DNA from: CAYLSV01 sp964386435
GTDB taxonomy: Bacteria; Planctomycetota; Phycisphaerae; Tepidisphaerales; Tepidisphaeraceae
Assembly (NCBI GenBank): GCA_964386435.1
Contig: CAYLSV010000158.1
Coordinates: 1-5,484 of the forward strand
Length of the DNA: 5,484 bases
Direction: 5' to 3'
Shown: piece after piece, positions 1 to 5,198 of the stretch
How positions within the stretch are numbered: position 1 is the stretch's first letter
How the letters are laid out: every line of letters begins with the position of its first letter
The notes under the pieces: generated by a model
The model's input: only the letters and a program-made list of their open reading frames with translations
Database searches by the model: none
Told to the model about the DNA's origin: nothing
Made by a program: the position numbers and the translations under genes

Positions 1-892
1 CCGTCTGCTCGAGCGTCGCCATGGTCAGCGGCCCCGGTGCCTCGAACCGGCGGCCGTCGTCCGGCGGGCCCCAACTGTTGGAGTAGATGTCGATGTTCTG
101 GTCGCGGTAGGACAGGGCGGACGATTCCTGAGAATCATTCGACGGGCCGCTGATCAGGCGCAGGGCGGCAAATTCCGAAGCCGGGGCCGAGCCGGTAACG
201 CCGCGGCCGTCGAAGCCACGGGCCACGGCGATGCCGGCCGATTGGGTGCCGTGGAAGTCGCCGCTGCCGGCGAACGGGAACGGGTCGTTGAAGTTGAAGT
301 CGTAGCTGTCCGCCGCCGAGTACTGCGGGGCCAGGTCCGGGTGGTTGTAGTGGATGCCGTCGTCGACGATGCCGATGGTGACGCCCTCGCCGCGGTAGCG
401 GCTCCACGCGTCAATGATGTTCGCGTCGACGCCCGCCCGGCCGTTGCCTTGGCCGGTGTTGCGCAAATGCCATTGGTTGCCGAACAGCGGATCGTTCGGC
501 ACCGACCGCGCCTGCTGTTGCTTGGCCACGAGCGGGTAAAACCCCACGCTGCCCGATGCCGAAAGCGCCTCGACCGCCGTCGCCGGGTTCACGAAGGTCG
601 CGATTGAAATGCCCCGCAACACGTCCGACGCCTCGACCGCCGCCCCCTTGATTGGTCCGTTGCCGAGGAACGCCCACTGCGTCGTCGTTTCCAGCGTCGC
701 CGCGTCGTACTGCGAGAGGTCGGCGACCCGGGCAAAGGACGCCGCCACCGCCGTCGACGCCTCCGGCAGCACGTCGCGGACCTCGGCCACGCTCAATTCG
801 ATCGGCCGCTGCACCGCGACCTCGAACTTCGCCCCGCTCAGCAGTCGGCGATTCTCCAGAGACTCCAGCAGCGGGCGGCGGTCGTGGGGCAT
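1..892 (-). CDS. Kexin/furin-like S8 subtilase with planctomycete LEPR-XLL N-terminus (partial, C-terminus off left edge)
   Basis: Secreted or surface serine endopeptidase of the subtilisin superfamily; 297 residues are visible. Residues 9-20 read LESLENRRLLSG, an LEPR-XLL-type motif found at the start of large exported planctomycete proteins. Residues about 25-130 resemble a propeptide. The catalytic domain starts near NDPLFGNQWHL (133-143), as in Kex2 and furin. Catalytic Asp177 lies in GIVDDG (the double Asp is typical of the kexin branch), and catalytic His214 lies in HGTQSAG. IYSNSWGPPDDGRR (269-282) closely matches the Kex2/furin SWGPxDDG segment. The Ser and oxyanion Asn would lie beyond position 1, so activity cannot be judged. 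The ATG at 892 was chosen because it puts the motif close to the N-terminus; an in-frame GTG at 919 would add nine residues. Neither has a clear Shine-Dalgarno site. Substrate and any C-terminal domains are unknown. Confidence 0.9.
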   Translation of the reverse strand, partial: MPHDRRPLLESLENRRLLSGAKFEVAVQRPIELSVAEVRDVLPEASTAVAASFARVADLSQYDAATLETTTQWAFLGNGPIKGAAVEASDVLRGISIATFVNPATAVEALSASGSVGFYPLVAKQQQARSVPNDPLFGNQWHLRNTGQGNGRAGVDANIIDAWSRYRGEGVTIGIVDDGIHYNHPDLAPQYSAADSYDFNFNDPFPFAGSGDFHGTQSAGIAVARGFDGRGVTGSAPASEFAALRLISGPSNDSQESSALSYRDQNIDIYSNSWGPPDDGRRFEAPGPLTMATLEQT

Positions 893-948
893 GTCAAGAT
901 TCCGTGAACGCGAAAACACGCCCGGCGAAGTGCCGAGCGCTGCGTGAA

Positions 949-976
949 GATACGGTTATGACAGCTCGGCGGTTCC
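949..976 (-). promoter_or_regulatory. Candidate ECF-sigma promoter of the S8 protease gene
   Basis: Read on the minus strand, GGAACC (976-971) is followed by a 16-nt spacer and CGTATC (954-949). This resembles the bipartite ECF-sigma consensus (GGAAC-like -35, 16-17 nt, CGT-like -10). Transcription would begin near 942 and leave a leader of roughly 50 nt before the ATG at 892. The match was found by eye and no sigma factor gene is nearby, so the sigma class is an inference. Confidence 0.4.
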
Positions 977-1002
977 CGCGGCAGCGGCAACCACGGCCGA
1001 TA

Positions 1003-1035
1003 CCCAAGTTCCCACAACCTTTGTGGCAACTTGGG
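1003..1035 (-). terminator. 33-bp hairpin between the glycosyltransferase and protease genes; possible terminator
   Basis: Arms 1003-1017 and 1021-1035 are 15 bp long, complementary except for one C-C mismatch, and separated by a 3-nt loop. The hairpin lies 18 nt past the glycosyltransferase stop codon, in the right place to end that transcript. On the minus strand there is no T-run after the stem; a TTTT lies just before it instead. It is therefore not a canonical intrinsic terminator. Alternatives are a transcript-stabilising 3' hairpin or an operator upstream of the protease promoter. Confidence 0.5.
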
Positions 1036-1053
1036 CAAAACGTGTCGGCTGCG

Positions 1054-2406
1054 TCAACTGCCCGATCGCCGGGCGACGACGGCACGTTGGTAGAGGCCGA
1101 GCATGATGCGAATTTTGTCGTCCCAGACGAACCCGCCCTCCCGGATCCGCCGCTGCCCGGCCGCCCCCATCTGCCGCCGCAGGGCCGGGTCGTTGCCGAG
1201 CTTCGTCATCGCGGCGGCGAAGTCCTTCACGAACTGCTCGCGGTTCGTCGGCGAAACGGACACCGCGCTGTGCTCATCGACGTAATCGGCCGGGCCGCCC
1301 CAATCGGTGGTGATCACCGGCAGCCCGACGGCCATCGCCTCCAAAACCACCGCGCCGCCGCACTCGTAGAGGCTGCTGAGGCAGAAGACGTCACATTGCC
1401 GCATAATCTCTGCGGCGTCCTGCTGCGTCTTGAAGCCGTGGAAGGTAATGCGATCCCGAACGCCCAGCTCCTCGGCCAACGCCTCGAGCTTCGGCCGGGC
1501 GTCGTCATCGCCGATCAGGTCCAGCGTGCCGTTCAAATCGGCGGCGGCGAAGGCGCGGATCATCAAATCGACCGCCTTCCACCCCTCCAACCGGCCGAGG
1601 TAGACGAACCGCGGTCGGGCCGGATCACGCCCGGGTCGATCGGCCGGCAGCGGGCCGCCGTCGTCCCACAGGGCCAGATCGACGCCGTTCTCGCAAAGCT
1701 CGATCACCTCACCACCGGCCGACGCCGCCCCGGCCGGCAGGGCGTCCCGCGTCCGCGGGTTCGCCGCCAGCACCAGATCGGCCAACCGCTTGCCCGGCAG
1801 TCGCTTGTGGGCCAGCGGCGAGACGTACCGCCCGGCCGCTTGGAATGTTTTGGTGAACAAGCTCTGAAATTCGGGGAACCCTGCCGGAAACGTCATCCCG
1901 CCGTTGAGCGGCCCGATCACCAGCGCGGCCCCCGCCTCCCGGACGGCGTGCATGCCGCTGGGCTCTTTGGGACTCACCGGGTTCACCTCGTGCACCACGT
2001 CGATCTTCAGCCGCCGAACCAGATCGACCGCCCGCTCCACGAGTTGCCGCCGGGCGATGCCGCGGCGGGCGGCGTGAAACGTCTGGTACTTCAACACGCC
2101 GCCGATCGGCACCTTCTGCTGAATGCGGAACAGCCGCATGCTCATCGGCGTCTCGGCGACGAAGTGCAGGCGGTCGAGGTCGTCGGGGTACTTCGCCCGC
2201 AGTTCGTCGGCCGTCCGCTCGTGGCACAGCAGATGGACGTCCACGCCCAGCTTGCGGTAGCGGCGAAAATATTGCGTCGGCAGCATCGGCTCGCCGCCAA
2301 GGGCCTCGCTGGCCGCCTGGGCCACCAGCAGCACGCGCAGCCCGGCCCCCGGTGCCTTCTCATCAGGCACCACAGGCAGATCAGGCTGGACGGCAACGGC
2401 GGGCAT
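1054..2406 (-). CDS. GT4-type glycosyltransferase (GT-B fold)
   Basis: Predicted cytoplasmic or membrane-associated retaining glycosyltransferase of 450 residues that would move a sugar from a nucleotide-sugar donor to an unknown acceptor, such as an exopolysaccharide or lipid glycan. The N-terminal Rossmann half begins with LRVLLVAQAASEALGGEP (23-40), where the GGE is the usual acceptor-side loop. The middle holds HEVNPVSPKEPSG (139-151) and GPLNGG (165-170). The C-terminal donor half has RFVYLGRLEGWKAVDLMI (266-283) and the EX7E signature in YECGGAVVLE (Glu348 and Glu356), followed by GLPVITTDWGGPADYV. The ATG at 2406 was chosen because the family fold starts about 20 residues later; an upstream in-frame ATG at 2580 would add 58 residues of low-complexity sequence lying in the promoter region. 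No transmembrane segment is evident. It is transcribed divergently from the pyruvate dehydrogenase genes. Donor and acceptor cannot be read from sequence. Confidence 0.9.
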   Translation of the reverse strand: MPAVAVQPDLPVVPDEKAPGAGLRVLLVAQAASEALGGEPMLPTQYFRRYRKLGVDVHLLCHERTADELRAKYPDDLDRLHFVAETPMSMRLFRIQQKVPIGGVLKYQTFHAARRGIARRQLVERAVDLVRRLKIDVVHEVNPVSPKEPSGMHAVREAGAALVIGPLNGGMTFPAGFPEFQSLFTKTFQAAGRYVSPLAHKRLPGKRLADLVLAANPRTRDALPAGAASAGGEVIELCENGVDLALWDDGGPLPADRPGRDPARPRFVYLGRLEGWKAVDLMIRAFAAADLNGTLDLIGDDDARPKLEALAEELGVRDRITFHGFKTQQDAAEIMRQCDVFCLSSLYECGGAVVLEAMAVGLPVITTDWGGPADYVDEHSAVSVSPTNREQFVKDFAAAMTKLGNDPALRRQMGAAGQRRIREGGFVWDDKIRIMLGLYQRAVVARRSGS

Positions 2407-2646
2407 GAAGTTGGGCGAAGCAGACGACCCCCAGCCATATCGGCCCCCCGGCACCCGATCTTGCACCACAGTAGCCCGAACCCGCCCGAAGCAGCCCGAT
2501 TGCCCGCCGACCAACGCGCCCCGATCCGGCTGGCCCGGGGTTTGCCGGCCCCCGGCGCCCGCGTACACTGGCATAGCCAAAGATCATCCCGAGAAATGCC
2601 ACCCGCCGCCCCCAGCCATCGGGCGGCCGACCCGATAGGATCACCC
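2407..2646. promoter_or_regulatory. Divergent intergenic region between glycosyltransferase and E1 alpha
   Basis: This 240-bp GC-rich region contains no convincing gene and must carry the start signals for both flanking genes. Around 2472-2506 there are several closely spaced GCCCGA/CCCGAA hexamers of unknown meaning. I found no clear promoter for the leftward glycosyltransferase gene; the rightward candidate is listed separately. Confidence 0.5.
2542..2569 (+). promoter_or_regulatory. Candidate sigma70-type promoter for the E1 alpha gene run
   Basis: TTGCCG (2542-2547) and TACACT (2564-2569) each match four of six bases of the housekeeping -35 and -10 boxes and are separated by 16 nt. The predicted start near 2576 gives a leader of about 70 nt. 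The sequence is very GC-rich, so a chance match is possible. Confidence 0.35.
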
Positions 2647-3765
2647 ATGACCGCAGCAGCCACCGCCAACGGCGTCGTAGCCCGCCACGCCCGAATTACC
2701 GACGAGCCGTCCAGCAACGGCCACGCTAACGGAGCCACCAAAGGCAACGGCCACGCCAAGCAGGACGGCAAGAAGGAGATCGAGCGGCTGCGGCTCATGA
2801 TGCTGCTCCGCCGGTTCGAGGAAAGCACCTACCGCGAATACACCCAGCCCCGCACGCTCGACGACGGCACGAAGGAGATGAAAATCGGCGGCTTCTGCCA
2901 CCTCTACTCCGGCCAGGAAGCCATTGCCGTCGGCACCGCCGCCCTGATGAAGGAGGGCGACCAGCTTATCAACGCTTACCGCTGCCACGGCCACAGCCTC
3001 GCCCTCGGCATGAGCCCCCACGCCGCCATGGCCGAACTCTTCGGCAAGGCCACCGGCTGCAGCAAAGGCAAGGGCGGCAGCATGCACTTGTTCGACGCCT
3101 CGGCCGGAAACAACGGCGGCCACGGCATCGTCGCCGGCCACTTGCCCGTCGCCGCCGGGCTCGCCTTTGCCCAGCAGTACAAGAACACCGACAACGTCAC
3201 CTTCTGCTTCTTCGGCGACGGCGCGATCAACCAGGGCACCCACAATGAAGCCCTCAACCTCGCCAGCCTTTACAAGCTGCCGGTGATTTGGGTCATCGAG
3301 AACAACGGCGTGGCCATGGGCACGCAAATCGAGCGGCACAGCGCCGAGCCCGACCTCGCCGAACGCGGCAGCGGCTACAACATGCCGCACTACAACGTCG
3401 ACGCCAACGACCTCGACACCGTGATCCGCGACTTCGGCAAGGCCGTCGACCGCGCCCGCGCCGGCGACGGCCCGAGCTACATCAGCGCCAACACCTTCCG
3501 CTTCCGCGGCCACAGCATGAGCGACCCGCTCAAGTACCGCACCAAGGAAGAATCCGACGCCGCCAAAAACCGCGACCCGATCACCGTCTACGAACTCCGC
3601 CTCCGCGAAAAAGGCTACCTCACCGACGAGCTCGCCGAGAGCATGGACAAGGAAATCCGCCAGATCGTCAAGGACGCGATCAAGCAAGCCGACGCCGACC
3701 CCCACCCCGACCTCGCCAGCCGCTTCGAAGACATCCTGGCCGAGCAGTACCCGCTGCAGAAGTGA
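2647..3765 (+). CDS. pdhA: Pyruvate dehydrogenase E1 component subunit alpha
   Basis: Thiamine-diphosphate subunit of the alpha2beta2 E1 enzyme, which decarboxylates pyruvate and passes the acetyl group to the lipoyl domain of E2 in the cytoplasm; 372 residues. Residues 1-42 are a low-complexity Ala/Gly/Asn/His tail containing two NGHA units. The catalytic fold begins at EIERLRLMMLLRRFEE (44-59). The TPP motif runs from GDG (190-192) to NN (219-220), with Asp191 and Asn220 as expected Mg ligands. FRFRGHSMSDP (284-294) followed by KYRT and DPI matches the conserved phosphorylation-loop region of PDH E1 alpha and favours pyruvate over branched-chain substrates. The start at 2647 has AGGA six nt upstream (2637-2640); an in-frame ATG at 2596 would add 17 residues. 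The open frame continues far upstream opposite the glycosyltransferase gene, but that part is not coding. Codon third positions are strongly C-biased. Confidence 0.96.
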   Translation: MTAAATANGVVARHARITDEPSSNGHANGATKGNGHAKQDGKKEIERLRLMMLLRRFEESTYREYTQPRTLDDGTKEMKIGGFCHLYSGQEAIAVGTAALMKEGDQLINAYRCHGHSLALGMSPHAAMAELFGKATGCSKGKGGSMHLFDASAGNNGGHGIVAGHLPVAAGLAFAQQYKNTDNVTFCFFGDGAINQGTHNEALNLASLYKLPVIWVIENNGVAMGTQIERHSAEPDLAERGSGYNMPHYNVDANDLDTVIRDFGKAVDRARAGDGPSYISANTFRFRGHSMSDPLKYRTKEESDAAKNRDPITVYELRLREKGYLTDELAESMDKEIRQIVKDAIKQADADPHPDLASRFEDILAEQYPLQK

Positions 3766-3782
3766 TCTGACCGGAGCAACCC

Positions 3783-4010
3783 ATGCCCGACACGACAGAA
3801 ACGCTGGAGTTACTCCGGCAGATGCGGGTGGCCCGGCCGTTCCGGCCATTCATCGTCCGCGATAAGAGTGGCCGGGAGGTGACGGTCGTGCGACGCATGG
3901 GCTTCGGAGCCAACGATGCCGAAGGCTCGGCCTCCGGCATCGGCGGCTACCTCCGGTTCAAGACCGACGAGATCAAGATTATCCCAATGGTCCCGGCGGA
4001 AGCAGTCTGA
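3783..4010 (+). CDS. Small hypothetical PFxPF protein (first of a tandem pair)
   Basis: A 75-residue soluble protein of unknown function. A short N-terminal helix-like segment (TETLELLRQMRVA) is followed by PFRPFIVRDKSGREVTV (19-35), then a Gly/Ala/Ser-rich stretch and a terminal LRFKTDEIKIIPM. The pattern PFxPF, about six residues, G, then VxV recurs in the next gene and recalls short planctomycete proteins seen from memory of that phylum; I cannot assign a named family. GGAG at 3773-3776, six nt before the ATG, supports this start. It begins 17 nt after the E1 alpha stop and overlaps the next gene by one base (TGATG), so it is probably co-translated with its neighbours. Confidence 0.75.
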   Translation: MPDTTETLELLRQMRVARPFRPFIVRDKSGREVTVVRRMGFGANDAEGSASGIGGYLRFKTDEIKIIPMVPAEAV

Positions 4011-4255
4011 TGAACGGCCACGACCAAGCCCCAGAGGGAGATCCGCTCTTTTTCTTCGAGGTCGTGGAGAACCTGATCTTCGCCGACCCGTTCCTCCCGT
4101 TCGTCATTGGCATCCATCACGGCACCAAAGTGATCGTATCCAACCCATCGGCTCTGCACTTTGCCGAGGACTTCGTGCACGTCTACCTTCCGCGGCAAGG
4201 CGAGATGCTTCTCCGCCTCGATGCCATTGCATTCGTCCGTTCTATCGTGGAGTGA
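4010..4255 (+). CDS. Small hypothetical PFxPF protein (second of a tandem pair)
   Basis: An 81-residue protein of unknown function. ADPFLPFVIGIHHGTKVIV (25-43) lines up with ARPFRPFIVRDKSGREVTV of the preceding gene: both have PFxPF, a hydrophobic pair, a Gly and a VxV strand, which suggests an ancient tandem duplication. The C-terminal half (EMLLRLDAIAFVRSIVE) is predicted beta/alpha with no membrane segment. The start codon overlaps the preceding stop by one base, and GGAAG at 3998-4002 lies seven nt upstream. The 3' end carries the GGAG that serves the following DUF433 gene. Its presence next to a toxin-antitoxin-like pair could mean an accessory role, but nothing in the sequence shows that. 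Confidence 0.75.
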   Translation: MNGHDQAPEGDPLFFFEVVENLIFADPFLPFVIGIHHGTKVIVSNPSALHFAEDFVHVYLPRQGEMLLRLDAIAFVRSIVE

Positions 4256-4260
4256 AGCCC

Positions 4261-4551
4261 ATGTACAAGGACATGCCCAACCCGGTGACGCGCCACCGCG
4301 AGATCGTCAGCGGCGCCGCCTGTTTTGAGGGAACGCGGGTGCCCGTTGAAATACTGTTTCATTGGCTCGCGGGTGGTGAGCCACTCTCTGATTTCCTCGA
4401 GAACTACCCTGGCGTCTCGGAGGAGAAAGCGAAGCAGGTGCTTGAGCTTGCAGCCGAATTAGTCCGATTCAATGCGCGGCTCCTGATGCCAAACGCGGAT
4501 ACGGACGAAGAGCAGGCACTCTCCGAACTCAAGGACGCCGCCGTCGCGTGA
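4261..4551 (+). CDS. DUF433 domain protein, probable antitoxin (VapB45-like)
   Basis: A 96-residue protein whose core matches the DUF433 family (PF04255), small winged-helix-like proteins commonly found as the antitoxin partner of PIN-like toxins. Visible signatures are CFEGTRVPVEIL (21-32), where GTRVPV is the family hallmark, LAGGEPLSDFLENYPGVS (36-53), and the helix EEKAKQVLELAAELV (54-68). The C-terminal tail (69-96) is acidic and probably flexible, as expected for a toxin-binding segment. GGAG at 4249-4252, inside the end of the preceding gene and eight nt before the ATG, supports the 4261 start; an internal ATG at 4273 is less likely. The gene precedes the PIN-like gene in the usual antitoxin-first order. 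The antitoxin role is inferred from family and pairing. Confidence 0.85.
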   Translation: MYKDMPNPVTRHREIVSGAACFEGTRVPVEILFHWLAGGEPLSDFLENYPGVSEEKAKQVLELAAELVRFNARLLMPNADTDEEQALSELKDAAVA

Positions 4552-4559
4552 AGGGGCCA

Positions 4560-4886
4560 ATGAGGGTGCTGCTCGACGAGAACATGCCGACCAAGTTCTA
4601 CCGATGGCTCACACCGCACGACGCTCGCACCGTCGCGTTCATGGGCTGGAGTAGCTTGAAGAACGGCGATTTGATCCGCGAGGCGGCTGCGGCAGGGTTC
4701 GAGGCGATACTGACGCTCGACAAGAACATCCGGTTCCAGCAAAACCCACAAACCCTCCCATTCCCGATCATCGAGGTCGATGTGCGTCGGGACGGCAGCG
4801 AACTTGCGCAACTGATTGCTCTACAAGCCGACATCCTCCGCCTGCTGGCGACGAGCCCACGACCGGGCTTCCACCGGGTGCCGTAG
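4560..4886 (+). CDS. DUF5615 PIN-like protein, probable toxin RNase
   Basis: A 108-residue protein of the DUF5615 PIN-like family (PF18480), expected to be a metal-dependent ribonuclease held in check by the preceding DUF433 protein. The N-terminus MRVLLDENMP carries the first acidic residues (Asp6, Glu7), GWSSLKNGDLIREAAAAGF (29-47) supplies Asp37, and ILTLDKNIRFQQN (50-62) supplies Asp54 and Lys55, the usual conserved set. The C-terminal 35 residues are helical plus a short tail. The ATG at 4560 was chosen because family members start at MRxLLDEN. A GTG at 4548 would add four residues and overlap the antitoxin stop as GTGA, a typical translational-coupling arrangement, and cannot be excluded. 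Activity has not been shown; some DUF5615 proteins may not be toxic. Confidence 0.85.
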   Translation: MRVLLDENMPTKFYRWLTPHDARTVAFMGWSSLKNGDLIREAAAAGFEAILTLDKNIRFQQNPQTLPFPIIEVDVRRDGSELAQLIALQADILRLLATSPRPGFHRVP

Positions 4887-5192
4887 ATGGACGCGCCCGA
4901 CGACCGTTACGCCGATCTCGCTGCCTGCCCGTGCTGCGAGTACGGCTACGACCCTGACCACCCATGGGACATCGGCGGCTACTGGATTTGCCCGGTCTGC
5001 AACTGGGAGGACTGCTTGGCCCAGCGGCGCTACTTTGTGGACGCAGGCGGACCCAACGCCATCTGCCTGCTTGACGCCCAGGAAAATTTCCGCCGTCACG
5101 GCCGATGTGAGCAGCCGTTTGAGATGACGATGCCGCCGGGGGCGGATGATTGCCAGCACCCTGACTTCCGACCGATCACCGACCTACCCTGA
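4887..5192 (+). CDS. CPCC family cysteine-rich protein
   Basis: A 101-residue protein matching the Cys_rich_CPCC family (PF14206), whose function I do not know. CPCC (14-17) and CPVC (35-38) form a likely four-cysteine zinc ribbon (Cys14, Cys17, Cys35, Cys38), separated by a loop ending in DIGGYWI. The family hallmark WED follows at 40-42, and the AGGPNAICLLDAQENFRRHG segment (53-72) is also typical. Cys43, Cys60, Cys74 and Cys89 are additional. The ATG begins immediately after the toxin-candidate stop codon (TAG-ATG) and has no good Shine-Dalgarno, so translation may depend on ribosomes finishing the upstream gene. It lies six nt before E1 beta. A redox or metal-binding role is a guess. Confidence 0.85.
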   Translation: MDAPDDRYADLAACPCCEYGYDPDHPWDIGGYWICPVCNWEDCLAQRRYFVDAGGPNAICLLDAQENFRRHGRCEQPFEMTMPPGADDCQHPDFRPITDLP

Positions 5193-5198
5193 CCCGCC

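Noticed and set aside
2407..2580. N-terminal extension of the glycosyltransferase to an ATG at 2580
   Set aside because: The extra 58 residues are low complexity, precede a normal family start, and would cover the divergent promoter region.
652..2646. Long plus-strand open frame running in phase into E1 alpha, as if giving a 1037-residue fusion protein
   Set aside because: It lies opposite the glycosyltransferase and protease genes, its translation is Arg/Pro/His-rich low complexity with no recognisable domain, and E1 alpha has its own start and AGGA site at 2637-2649. High GC removes stop codons in this frame.
2641..3849. 402-residue minus-strand open frame opposite E1 alpha
   Set aside because: The product is Val/Ala/Gly-rich with no motif, the expected antisense of a C-biased coding sequence; E1 alpha is unambiguous on the plus strand.
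3916..4260. Upstream extension of the DUF433 gene to 3916
   Set aside because: It overlaps both PFxPF genes in another frame; the ATG at 4261 has GGAG at good spacing and fits the family length.
4404..4811. Minus-strand open frames opposite the DUF433/DUF5615 genes
   Set aside because: No recognisable domains, and they are fully overlapped by two well-matched families on the plus strand.
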